Made by a program: the position numbers and the translations under genes. Under the pieces are notes generated by a model. That model ran no database searches. It saw nothing but the letters and a program-made list of their open reading frames with translations, and had not been told where the DNA came from. DNA of 64,000 nt from Streptomyces pseudovenezuelae (lineage in GTDB: Bacteria > Actinomycetota > Actinomycetes > Streptomycetales > Streptomycetaceae). The stretch covers positions 62,001-126,000 of the forward strand of contig NZ_JARXVH010000022.1 of assembly GCF_029892565.1 (NCBI RefSeq), written 5' to 3'. Below, in pieces: positions 1-7,507 of this stretch (within the stretch, counting starts at the first letter, position 1; each line of letters starts with the position of its first letter).

Positions 1-320
1 CATGAAGTTACGGAGTCCAAGCGCTGATCGTGACGGGGCGACGGACATCACGGCGCCGCCGGGGCGCGGTGATCACGGTGAGTCCAAGGCAGCCTAGCGT
101 CCCGCGACGACAGGCCCGGCACAGGGTCTTCACGAGTGGGCGAGGGCCCGGGTGTCGGCGGTCACTTGCCCTGATCGGTGAGTGGCCGGGCGTTTTGGGC
201 GGCGAGCGGACGCGTGTCCGGGCGGCGAGAGGTTCCCCGCCCTGGTCGTCGAGCTGTCCGACCTCCCTGTCGTCGACCGCCCACTCGTCCCGGTCGTCGA
301 ACCGTCGGAGGACCCACGTG

Positions 321-349
321 TTGACCTGCGGCGGGGGCGGAGCTTACGT
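321..349 (+). promoter_or_regulatory. Likely promoter of the Gfo/Idh-PmoA operon
   Basis: TTGACC at 321-326 and TTACGT at 344-349 are separated by 17 nt, which is a good fit to a vegetative sigma-70-type promoter. It lies about 110 nt before the first gene of the operon, so a leader of roughly 100 nt is expected. The rest of positions 1-457 shows no convincing gene. Confidence 0.5.
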
Positions 350-360
350 TTCGGTGGAGG

Positions 361-373
361 GGAAAGCGCTTGC
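361..373. promoter_or_regulatory. LacI-family-type operator
   Basis: GGAAAGCGCTTGC contains the perfect 8-bp palindrome AAGCGCTT (364-371), the CG-centred core typical of LacI/GalR operators. It sits just downstream of the expected transcription start of the promoter at 321-349, a position where a bound repressor would block transcription. No LacI gene is inside the window; it may lie upstream. The assignment rests on motif shape and position only. Confidence 0.45.
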
Positions 374-457
374 TGCGCGGTCGTCGTCGTACCGGCCGTG
401 CCGTTTGTCCTGCCCTCTCGTCGGCTCGTCGTCACCCGAGGAGTGCTGATCTCGTCC

Positions 458-1636
458 ATGTCCACACCTGCGACCGACCCCGGGACGTACCGGCCACGCC
501 CCGCTTCCCTCGCCGGCCGGCGCGTCCGGGCCGCCGTCATCGGTACCGGCGCCATCGGCCGCGGTTCCCATCTGCCCGCCCTCGCGCAGCTCGCCGAGGA
601 GGGGGAGACCGAGGTCGTGGCCGCCGTTGACATCGATGCCATCGCGGTCGAGGAGTTCTGCCGGGCGGGCGGTGTCCCGAACGCGTACACCGATCTGGAC
701 CTGATGCTCCGGGAGCAGCGCCCCGACCTGGTCACCATCTGCACCCCGCCGACCCTGCACCGCGCGCAGACGATCGCCGCGCTGCGCGCCGGGGCCTGGG
801 TGTGGTGCGAGAAGCCGCCGGTGCCGACGCTCGCCGACTACGCCGCCGTGGAGGCCGAGGAGGGCACGGACGGCGGCCCGTACGCCTCGATCGTCTTCCA
901 GCACCGGTTCGGTTCGGCGTCCAGCCATGTCCGTGGGCTGCTGACGAGCGGCGCTCTGGGCCGGCCCCTCGTCGCGCACTGCCAGACCACCTGGTACCGC
1001 GACAGCGCCTACTACGCCGTGCCCTGGCGCGGCCGTTGGCAGACGGAGGGCGGTGGCCCGGCGATGGGCCACGGCATCCATCAGATGGACCTGCTGCTCG
1101 ACCTCCTGGGCCCGTGGCGCGAGGTGCGCGCGATGGCCGGCCGGCTCGTCCACGACGTGGAGACCGAGGACGTCTCGACCGCGCTGGTCCGCTTCGAGAA
1201 CGGCGCGCTGGCGACGGTCGTCAACAGCGTCCTGAGCCCCGACGAGGTCAGCCGCATCCGTATCGACTGCGAACGCGCCACCGTGGAACTGACCCATCTC
1301 TACGGCCACTCCAACGCGAACTGGCGCATCACCCCGGCCCCAGGTGTGCCGGCCGACGAGCTCGCCGCGTGGCGGGACTTCGGCCCGGACGTGCCCAGTT
1401 CGCACTTGGCGCAACTGCGTGAACTGGTCGCGAGCATGCGGGCGGGCGAGCGGCCGCGCAGCAGCGGGGCGGACGGGCGCACCAGCCTGGAACTGATCGC
1501 CGCGCTGTACAAGGCGGCGTTCACGGACGCGACGGTCGAGGCGGGCGAGATCGGCCCCGGTGACCCGTTCTACACGGCGATGCACGGCAACGCGCCCGGC
1601 TGGGCCCCCGCCGCCGCGAAGGCGGTGTCCGCATGA
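458..1636 (+). CDS. Gfo/Idh/MocA family oxidoreductase
   Basis: The protein is an NAD(P)-dependent dehydrogenase-like enzyme of 392 residues. The N-terminal Rossmann motif reads VIGTGAIGRGSHLPAL, and the EKP motif with the conserved lysine (WCEKPPVP) follows at the end of the nucleotide-binding half. The C-terminal half is the alpha/beta substrate domain, with a GHGIHQMDLL segment carrying the His/Asp typical of sugar-acting members. ATG 458 is chosen because the family homology starts soon after it. A longer open frame exists upstream but has atypical composition. The gene overlaps the next one by 4 bp, and a sugar or cyclitol substrate is likely but cannot be named. Confidence 0.85.
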   Translation: MSTPATDPGTYRPRPASLAGRRVRAAVIGTGAIGRGSHLPALAQLAEEGETEVVAAVDIDAIAVEEFCRAGGVPNAYTDLDLMLREQRPDLVTICTPPTLHRAQTIAALRAGAWVWCEKPPVPTLADYAAVEAEEGTDGGPYASIVFQHRFGSASSHVRGLLTSGALGRPLVAHCQTTWYRDSAYYAVPWRGRWQTEGGGPAMGHGIHQMDLLLDLLGPWREVRAMAGRLVHDVETEDVSTALVRFENGALATVVNSVLSPDEVSRIRIDCERATVELTHLYGHSNANWRITPAPGVPADELAAWRDFGPDVPSSHLAQLRELVASMRAGERPRSSGADGRTSLELIAALYKAAFTDATVEAGEIGPGDPFYTAMHGNAPGWAPAAAKAVSA

Positions 1637-2559
1637 CCGGACTGCGTCTCGTGCACGCCCACGGTGACCGGATCACCCTCACCGAACCGGCCACCGGCGT
1701 CGAGCTGTTGAGTTACGTGTACGCCGCCGAGGCCGCCTGGGAGGCGCCGAAGCCGTACCTCCACCCGATCCGGACCCTGGCCGGTGACATCGTCACCGAC
1801 TACCGGCCCAACGACCACCGCTGGCACAAGGGCCTCCAGCTCACGGCCTCGCACTTGTCCGGCGCCAACCTGTGGGGCGGCAACTCCTACGTCCACGGCG
1901 AGGGCTACCTCGAACTCCCCGAGCGCGTCGGCTCGATGGCGCACGTCGGCTTCGACGAGGTGGCCGCGCACGAGGACCGGGCCGTGATCGCCGAACGGCT
2001 GACCTGGCACCCGTACGACGGTGACCTGTGGGCCGAGGAGGAGCGCCGGATCGAGGTCCACGACGTGCACCCGGAGTCCGGCTCCTGGGCGCTGACCTGG
2101 ACAAGCGCGGTCACCAACCGGCGTGACGAGCCGCTCCGTTTCGGCAGTCCGACCACCGCGGGGCGTGAATCGGCGGGCTACACGGGCCTGTTCTGGCGCG
2201 GCCCGCGCGCCTTCCGGGACGGCCGGATCATCGGGCCCGACGGCGAGGGACCGGAGCTGATGGGTACCCAGGGGCCCTGGCTCGCCCTCTCCGGCGAGCA
2301 CGACGGCACCGACGGCCACGCCACGCTCGTCTTCGCGCACGCCCCGGAGAACGACCACGCGGGGGCCGAAGGCGCCCACCCCGCCCACTGGTTCGTCCGC
2401 AACGAGCCCTTCGCCGGCATCGCTCCCTCGTGGTCCTTCTACGACGAACTGGAGCTCGCCCCCGGCGACACCCTCACCCGCCGCTACCGGGTCGTCGTGG
2501 CCGACGGGGCGTGGGAGCGCGAGGAGATCGCCAAGTACCTCGCGGCGCACCCGTGGTGA
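1633..2559 (+). CDS. PmoA family protein (DUF6807-like)
   Basis: This 308-residue protein starts at an ATG that overlaps the stop of the oxidoreductase (ATGA), so the two are translationally coupled. Residues around 35-75 carry the family-like run of HPIRT, DYRPNDHRWHKG and GANLWGG segments, and the rest is beta-rich. Proteins of this type are annotated after the PmoA name but are not methane monooxygenase subunits. In actinomycetes they sit beside Gfo/Idh/MocA dehydrogenases in LacI-regulated sugar clusters, which agrees with the context here. The biochemical role is not established. No signal peptide or membrane segment is visible. Confidence 0.75.
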   Translation: MTGLRLVHAHGDRITLTEPATGVELLSYVYAAEAAWEAPKPYLHPIRTLAGDIVTDYRPNDHRWHKGLQLTASHLSGANLWGGNSYVHGEGYLELPERVGSMAHVGFDEVAAHEDRAVIAERLTWHPYDGDLWAEEERRIEVHDVHPESGSWALTWTSAVTNRRDEPLRFGSPTTAGRESAGYTGLFWRGPRAFRDGRIIGPDGEGPELMGTQGPWLALSGEHDGTDGHATLVFAHAPENDHAGAEGAHPAHWFVRNEPFAGIAPSWSFYDELELAPGDTLTRRYRVVVADGAWEREEIAKYLAAHPW

Positions 2560-2588
2560 GTCGCCGTCGGTAGCCGGCGGACGCGGCG

Positions 2589-3059
2589 CTACGCCGCCGT
2601 AGGACCCTTCACCGTCCATCCCGGAACCTGGGGGTGGGCGGTGAGGTCTTCGTGGCGCACCTCGTCGCCGCAGGCGCGGCAGGTGACGACCGGGACCAGT
2701 TCGTTGCCGCAGACGTGCTCCATCACCATGGGGCGTTCGTCCTCCGTACGGAGATGCCGGTCACCCCACTCCATGAGGGTCATGAGCACCGGCTCCAGCT
2801 CCAGGCCCGCCTGTGTGGGCCGGTACTCGAAGCGCTGCGGACGCTCGCTGTAGGCGCGCTTCGTCAGGATCCCGGCGTCGACGAGCCGGCGCAGCCGGGT
2901 GGTCAGGATGTCGCGCGGGGCGCCGATGTTGCGCACGAGCTGGTCGAAGCGGCCGTTGCCCAGGCAGACCTCGCGCAGGACGAGCAGGGAGTACTTCTCG
3001 CCGACGAGCGCCAGGGTGTCGGCGATGGAACAGGGGCGAGGGGTTTTGGCGGCGGGCAT
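2589..3059 (-). CDS. HxlR family transcriptional regulator
   Basis: This 156-residue regulator has the HxlR winged helix over residues about 10-95, beginning CSIADTLALVGEKYSLLVLRE and continuing through the wing around QRFEYRPT. The C-terminus has His/Cys pairs (HVCG, CRACG) that could bind a metal. ATG 3059 is preferred: a longer frame starting at a TTG (3092) would begin inside the palindromic operator and add residues not usual for the family. It is divergent from the thiolase, with operator repeats between them. Autoregulation and control of the thiolase are the simple inference. Many HxlR members sense quinones, aldehydes or oxidants through N-terminal Cys residues, and one Cys (CSIAD) is present. 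Confidence 0.85.
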   Translation of the reverse strand: MPAAKTPRPCSIADTLALVGEKYSLLVLREVCLGNGRFDQLVRNIGAPRDILTTRLRRLVDAGILTKRAYSERPQRFEYRPTQAGLELEPVLMTLMEWGDRHLRTEDERPMVMEHVCGNELVPVVTCRACGDEVRHEDLTAHPQVPGWTVKGPTAA

Positions 3060-3085
3060 ATCCCCAGTGTAGGGGAGGGTTTGAT

Positions 3086-3129
3086 TTTCCAACTCACGGA
3101 GCTATGGTGAGTTTGGATTTCCTACTCAC
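3086..3129. promoter_or_regulatory. Operator repeats between hxlR-type gene and thiolase
   Basis: CCAACTCAC (3089-3097) faces GTGAGTTTGG (3107-3116) across 9 nt, giving an inverted repeat. A third, direct copy, TTTCCTACTCAC, lies at 3118-3129 and matches TTTCCAACTCAC at 3086-3097 in 11 of 12 positions. The site is immediately upstream of the HxlR start and within the thiolase promoter region, so it is the likely HxlR binding site. Confidence 0.65.
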
Positions 3130-3199
3130 TGGTAGGCGCCGTAGTCGGCGACATGCCCCGGCGTGCCCGACGCGGCCGGCGGTCAAGGAGGCCCGCACC

Positions 3200-4369
3200 A
3201 TGCGCGACGCAGTCATCGTCGAAGCCGTACGCACCCCCGTGGGCAAGGGCAAGCCGAACGGCTCCCTCGCCCACGTCCACCCGGTGGAACTCCTCGCCCA
3301 CACCCTGCGCACCCTCGTCGAACGCTCCGGCGTCGACCCCGCGCTGATCGACGACGTCATCGGCGGCACCGTCGACCAGGTCGGCGAGCAGGCCATGAAC
3401 ACCACCCGCTACGCCGTCCTGTCGGCGGGCTTCCCGGACACGGTCCCCGCGACCACCGTGGACCGCCAGTGCGGCTCCTCCCAGCAGGCCGTGCACTTCG
3501 CCGCCCAGGGCGTCATCTCGGGGGCGTACGACCTCGTCGTCGCCTGTGGCGTCGAGTCGATGAGCCGGGTGCCGATGTGGTCGAACGTGCCGCCAGGCAA
3601 GGACCCCTTCGGCCCCGGAGTCGCCGAGCGCTACCCGGAGGGCCTGGTCCCGCAGGGCGTCAGCGCCGAGCTCATCTCCGCCAAGTGGTCGATCACCAGG
3701 GACCAGATGGACGCCTTCGCGGTCTCCTCGCACCGGAAGGCGGCAGCCGCCTGGCAGGCCGGTCTGTTCGATGCCGAGGTCGCGCCGCTGGACGGGGTGG
3801 CGCGCGACGAGTGCGTGCGGCCCGGCAGCACGCCCGAGATCCTCGCCGGTCTCAAGCCCGCGTACTACGACCCCGCCTTCGCCGAGCGCTTCCCGCAGAT
3901 CGAGTGGAACGTCACCGCGGGCAACGCCAGCCCGATCAACGACGGCGCCTCCGCCGTGCTCATCACCTCCAGCGAGACCGCGGCCCGCCTCGGCCTGCGT
4001 CCACTGGCCCGGCTGCACAGCTTCGCCGTCACCGGCTCCGACCCGCTGCTCATGCTCACCGGCGTCATACCGGCAACCGAGAAGGTGCTGCGCCGGGCCG
4101 GCCTGAACCTCGCAGACATCGACCTGTTCGAGGTCAACGAGGCGTTCTCCAGCGTCGTCCTGGCCTGGCAGCAGGAGACCGGCGCCGACCTCGCCAAGGT
4201 CAACGTGCACGGCGGCGCGATCGCCATCGGCCACCCGCTCGGGGCCAGCGGCACCCGGCTGACGACCACTCTGGTGCACGCGATGCGCGAACGCGGCGCC
4301 CGCTACGCCCTGCAGACGATGTGCGAGGCGGGCGGGCTGGCCAACGCGATGATTCTCGAAGGGGTTTGA
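3200..4369 (+). CDS. Acetyl-CoA C-acyltransferase (thiolase)
   Basis: The 389-residue enzyme belongs to the thiolase family, which cleaves 3-ketoacyl-CoA or condenses two acyl-CoAs. The nucleophilic Cys is in TVDRQCGSSQQA near residue 90, the catalytic His is in HGGAIAIGHPLGASG, and the second Cys is in MCEAGGLANA near the C-terminus. ATG 3200 is supported by AAGGAG nine bases upstream; a longer open frame upstream would cross the HxlR operator and is rejected. The gene stands alone with no beta-oxidation partner beside it, so the direction and chain length cannot be told. Expression is probably set by the divergent HxlR regulator. Confidence 0.93.
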   Translation: MRDAVIVEAVRTPVGKGKPNGSLAHVHPVELLAHTLRTLVERSGVDPALIDDVIGGTVDQVGEQAMNTTRYAVLSAGFPDTVPATTVDRQCGSSQQAVHFAAQGVISGAYDLVVACGVESMSRVPMWSNVPPGKDPFGPGVAERYPEGLVPQGVSAELISAKWSITRDQMDAFAVSSHRKAAAAWQAGLFDAEVAPLDGVARDECVRPGSTPEILAGLKPAYYDPAFAERFPQIEWNVTAGNASPINDGASAVLITSSETAARLGLRPLARLHSFAVTGSDPLLMLTGVIPATEKVLRRAGLNLADIDLFEVNEAFSSVVLAWQQETGADLAKVNVHGGAIAIGHPLGASGTRLTTTLVHAMRERGARYALQTMCEAGGLANAMILEGV

Positions 4370-4401
4370 GGCATCGACGAGGCCTGGGGATCGTACGGGC
4401 G

Positions 4402-5190
4402 TCAGGGCTTGCGCAGGTGGTGGCGCTTGCGCCAGGCCATCACCGCACCGGCCACCGTCGGCAGCGCGATGGACGCCAGCGCGATCAGGAAGATCGGCGA
4501 GGTCGGGGCGGAGGCGCGGGCGCCGGCGACGACGTAGGCGGCCGTGTTCGGGATCGAGCCCAGCGCGGTCGCCACGAGGAAGGACGTCCACCCCATCCGG
4601 GAGACGGCGGCGGCGTAGTTCACACCCCAGAACGGCAGCCCCGGGAACAGCCGCGCCGCCAGCATCGAGCGCATGCCGTGCCGGCTCAACTGGCCGTCCG
4701 CCGCCTTCAGTAGCCGCCCGCGCAGCAGGGGCCGAAGGGCGTCCTGCCCCAGGATCCGACCCAGGCCGAAGGCGAGCCCGGCGCCCAGCACGGTGCCCAC
4801 CAGCGCCGTGCCCAGACCCACCGCCGAGCCGAACACCGCGCCGGCGGCCAGGTTCAGCAGCGGACGCGGTACGAACGCCACGGTGACCAGCGCGTAGGCC
4901 GCCGTGAACACGAGGGCCGCGGTGAGCCCGCCCACGTGGGGTGGCCAGCCGTCCGCGAGGAGCTTCTGCGGCTCGAAGAGCAGCACGCTCGCACCGGCCG
5001 CCGCGAGCAGCGTGACCAGCAGCGAGAAACGGGACCAGGGCGAGCGCAGCACTCTGCCGCAGCGCGCGAGCGGGCTCGTCGGCGCGGGGGCGGTGGCGGT
5101 GACTACGCACACGGGGAGGAGAAGCTCCGTGGCGGTGGCCCGGGGAGAGACCGTGGCGGTGTCACCAGAGCGGGTGGTGGCATCGAGCAT
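4402..5190 (-). CDS. TVP38/TMEM64 family (VTT domain) membrane protein
   Basis: This 262-residue integral membrane protein has an N-terminal hydrophobic helix (around residues 55-75) and then the VTT/SNARE-associated core. That core includes a proline-rich re-entrant stretch (VAFVPRPLLNLAAGAVFG), a GxGLAFGLGR segment, and RLFPGLPFWGVNYAAA in the second half. Family members are relatives of DedA flippases. Lipid or undecaprenyl-phosphate movement has been shown for some DedA proteins but not deduced here. It ends 32 bp from the convergent thiolase. The C-terminus is basic (RKRHHLRKP), which places it in the cytoplasm. Confidence 0.8.
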   Translation of the reverse strand: MLDATTRSGDTATVSPRATATELLLPVCVVTATAPAPTSPLARCGRVLRSPWSRFSLLVTLLAAAGASVLLFEPQKLLADGWPPHVGGLTAALVFTAAYALVTVAFVPRPLLNLAAGAVFGSAVGLGTALVGTVLGAGLAFGLGRILGQDALRPLLRGRLLKAADGQLSRHGMRSMLAARLFPGLPFWGVNYAAAVSRMGWTSFLVATALGSIPNTAAYVVAGARASAPTSPIFLIALASIALPTVAGAVMAWRKRHHLRKP

Positions 5191-5240
5191 GCCCGCGACA
5201 CTAACGGACCCATGTGTGTGATCGCCGTATGGTTCGTCTC

Positions 5241-5965
5241 ATGAACGTCACAGACGTGAGCACATCGGACGTGCCGTTCAGCACACTCGCCGACACCGTG
5301 CTGGAACGGCTGACGGCCGGCTACGCCGCCGCGGCAGATCCGGAGCGGGCCGCTCCGATGCGGGCGTACATGAAGGACGTGGCCCCCTTCCTCGGCCTGA
5401 CCACCCCCGTGCGCCGCGCCCTGTCCCGCACCGTCGAGGACGGACTGCCGGGCCCCGTCGAGGCCGACTGCACCGCGATCGCCCTGCGCTGCTGGCAACT
5501 GCCCGAGCGCGAGTACCAGTACTTCGCCGTCGACTATCTGCGCCGCCACGCGCGCGTGTGCACATCCGGCTTCCTGCCGGTGGCCCGGCACCTGGTGTCG
5601 ACCGTTCCCTGGTGGGACACCGTGGACGCGCTCGCCGCCCACGTCGTCGGGGCCTCGTCGCGGCCGACCGGAAACTGGCCGCGGACATGGACGCCTGGAT
5701 CGTCGACGACGACCTGTGGATCGCCCGCACCGCTCTCCTCCACCAACTGCGCTACAAGGAACGCACCGACACCGAACGGCTCTTCGCGTACTGCCTGCGC
5801 CAGTCCGGACACCCCGACTTCTTCATCCGTAAGGCCATCGGCTGGTGCCTGCGCGAGTACGCCAAGACCGACCCGGAGGCGGTACGGGAGTTCCTGGCGC
5901 GGGAGCGGGGGCGGTTCGCGCCGCTGTCGGTGCGGGAGGCGCTGAAGAACATCGGCGGGGCCTGA
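5241..5965 (+). pseudogene. AlkD-like DNA alkylation repair protein, frameshifted
   Basis: Two overlapping frames together give a full-length DNA alkylation repair protein (HEAT-like ALK repeats, about 241 residues). The first frame runs from ATG 5241 to the PWWDTVDALAAHVVG segment, which holds the conserved WDxVD aspartate. The second resumes with LVAADRKLAADMDAW and ends at 5965. The break is at GGGG 5649-5652: adding one G restores a single frame. Without it the first frame continues as unrelated Arg/Pro-rich sequence to 5945. Translation probably starts leaderless at ATG 5241, because TATGGT (5228-5233) lies 7 nt upstream. The break is either a real mutation or a homopolymer sequencing error. 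Confidence 0.8.
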
Positions 5966-5986
5966 ATTCGCCCTCGGAGAAAACCG

Positions 5987-6016
5987 TTCGCACTCGGGCA
6001 AAGCGTCGAGCATAAT
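5987..6016 (+). promoter_or_regulatory. Strong sigma-70-type promoter of the tuf transcript
   Basis: TTCGCA (5987-5992) and CATAAT (6011-6016) are separated by 18 nt. The -10 matches TATAAT in five of six positions, unusually good for such GC-rich DNA. Transcription would start at about 6023-6024, more than 190 nt before the tuf start, so the transcript would have a long leader. Confidence 0.6.
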
Positions 6017-6023
6017 CGGAGCC

Positions 6024-6125
6024 ATGTTCCGGTACGCCTTCCCTCTCGCAGCATCCGCGGTCGCGGATGCCCCGAAGGCTGCCGTTCCCGTCATCGTCGC
6101 CACAGTCGACGGCGCTCGAAGCTGA
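6024..6125 (+). CDS. 33-residue leader peptide upstream of tuf (candidate)
   Basis: ATG 6024 opens a 33-codon frame ending in TGA at 6123-6125. The peptide begins MFRYAFPLAASAVADAP, and is Ala/Val/Pro-rich and otherwise uncharged in the middle. The ATG lies 7 nt after the CATAAT hexamer and could be the first codon of a leaderless transcript. Its stop codon overlaps the first base of the hairpin that begins at 6124. A short translated ORF directly before competing hairpins is the arrangement seen in attenuators. I do not recognise the peptide, and no conservation could be tested. Confidence 0.4.
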   Translation: MFRYAFPLAASAVADAPKAAVPVIVATVDGARS

Positions 6126-6185
6126 CCCTCTCCGGATCGTCCGGCGGACCCCGCAGGGGGAGGGTCGGCGAGTCCTTGGGGGTCC
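6124..6185 (+). promoter_or_regulatory. Two mutually exclusive hairpins in the tuf leader
   Basis: GACCCTC (6124-6130) can pair with GAGGGTC (6160-6166). GGACCCC (6146-6152) can pair with GGGGTCC in the run 6178-6185. The second stem's 5' arm lies in the loop of the first, and the first stem's 3' arm lies in the loop of the second. They therefore exclude each other, or form a pseudoknot. The second ends in CCCCGCTTTT at about 6185-6193, which resembles a short terminator tail. Confidence 0.45.
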
Positions 6186-6222
6186 CCGCTTTTCACCACT
6201 GAAGAGGCTTCGAGGTACAGCC

Positions 6223-7392
6223 ATGCCCAAGACGGCATACGTGCGGACCAAACCGCATCTCAACATCGGCACCATGGGCCACGTCGACCACGGCAAGACC
6301 ACTCTGACCGCCGCCATCACCAAGGTGCTCGCCGAGCGCGGCACCGGCACCTTCGTGCCGTTCGACCGCATCGACCGGGCCCCGGAGGAGGCCGCGCGCG
6401 GCATCACCATCAACATCTCCCACGTCGAGTACGAGACCGACACCCGGCACTACGCGCACGTGGACATGCCGGGCCACGCCGACTACGTCAAGAACATGGT
6501 CACCGGCGCCGCGCAGCTGGACGGGGCGATCCTCGTCGTCTCCGCGGTCGACGGGATCATGCCGCAGACCGCCGAACACGTCCTGCTCGCCCGGCAGGTG
6601 GGCGTCGACCACATCGTCGTCGCCCTCAACAAGGCCGACGCGGGCGACGAGGAGCTGACCGACCTCGTCGAGCTGGAGGTCCGCGAGCTGCTCACCGCGC
6701 AGGGCTACGGCGGCGACGCCGTACCCGTCGTACGGGTCTCCGGACTGAAGGCCCTGGAGGGCGACCCGCGCTGGACGGCGTCCATCGAGGCGCTGCTCGA
6801 CGCCGTGGACACGTATGTGCCCATGCCCGAGCGGTACGTGGACGCGCCGTTCCTGCTGCCGGTGGAGAACGTGCTCACCATCACCGGCCGGGGGACGGTG
6901 GTGACCGGCGCGGTCGAGCGCGGAGTCGTCCGCGTGGGCGACCGGGTCGAAGTGCTCGGCGCCGGGCTGGAGAGCGTCGTCACCGGCCTGGAGACCTTCG
7001 GCAAGCCCATGGACGAGGCGCAGGCCGGCGACAACGTGGCGCTGCTGCTGCGCGGGGTGCCACGCGACGCGGTGCGGCGCGGGCATGTCGTGACCGCGCC
7101 GGGGAGCGTCGTGCCCAGTCGCCGCTTCTCCGCCCAGGTGTACGTCCTGTCGACGCGCGAGGGCGGGCGTACGACGCCGGTGTCCACCGGGTACCGGCCG
7201 CAGTTCTACATCCGGACCGCGGATGTGGTGGGCGACGTCGACCTCGGTGAGGTGGGGGTCGTGCGGCCCGGGGAGACGGTCACGATGACCGTCGAGCTGG
7301 GGCGGGACGTTCCGCTGGAGCCGGGGCTGGGGTTCGCCATTCGTGAGGGTGGCCGGACGGTAGGGGCCGGGACGGTGACGGCCCTTGTGTGA
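6223..7392 (+). CDS. tuf: Divergent elongation factor Tu (tuf3-type)
   Basis: This 389-residue protein is a complete EF-Tu, the GTPase that brings aminoacyl-tRNA to the ribosome. G1 is GHVDHGKT (residues 19-26), switch I is ARGITINISHVEY, G3 is DMPGH with the GTPase His kept, G4 is NKAD and G5 is SGLKA. Housekeeping EF-Tu normally has DCPGH and SALKA, so this copy is diverged. There are no str-operon neighbours (rpsL, rpsG, fusA), so it is a stand-alone extra tuf gene. Streptomycetes are known to carry such a third type, which has been linked to stress or starvation. ATG 6223 matches the family start. Regulation probably involves the promoter, leader ORF and hairpins upstream. Confidence 0.93.
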   Translation: MPKTAYVRTKPHLNIGTMGHVDHGKTTLTAAITKVLAERGTGTFVPFDRIDRAPEEAARGITINISHVEYETDTRHYAHVDMPGHADYVKNMVTGAAQLDGAILVVSAVDGIMPQTAEHVLLARQVGVDHIVVALNKADAGDEELTDLVELEVRELLTAQGYGGDAVPVVRVSGLKALEGDPRWTASIEALLDAVDTYVPMPERYVDAPFLLPVENVLTITGRGTVVTGAVERGVVRVGDRVEVLGAGLESVVTGLETFGKPMDEAQAGDNVALLLRGVPRDAVRRGHVVTAPGSVVPSRRFSAQVYVLSTREGGRTTPVSTGYRPQFYIRTADVVGDVDLGEVGVVRPGETVTMTVELGRDVPLEPGLGFAIREGGRTVGAGTVTALV

Positions 7393-7409
7393 GGGGGGTT
7401 GAGGTAGGT

Positions 7410-7457
7410 GGGGGACTGCGGGCCGTGTGTGGCCGGTCGCGCAGTCCCCCGCGCCCC
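7410..7457. repeat. Streptomyces-type intergenic repeat with terminator hairpin, copy 1
   Basis: GGGGGACTGCG (7410-7420) and CGCAGTCCCCC (7440-7450) form a perfect 11-bp stem with a 19-nt loop, 18 bp after the tuf stop. On the minus strand positions 7457 to 7428 match the repeat at 52968-52997 in about 28 of 30 bases. It probably acts as a bidirectional terminator. Confidence 0.75.
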
Positions 7458-7507
7458 TGTCGGCACCAACGGACCCGGCGTCACTCGGCACCGGGGACAA
7501 TGGGGGC

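Noticed and set aside
2813..3199. 5' extension of the thiolase frame
   Set aside because: It reads antisense through the HxlR gene and across the operator. AAGGAG and family homology fix the start at 3200.
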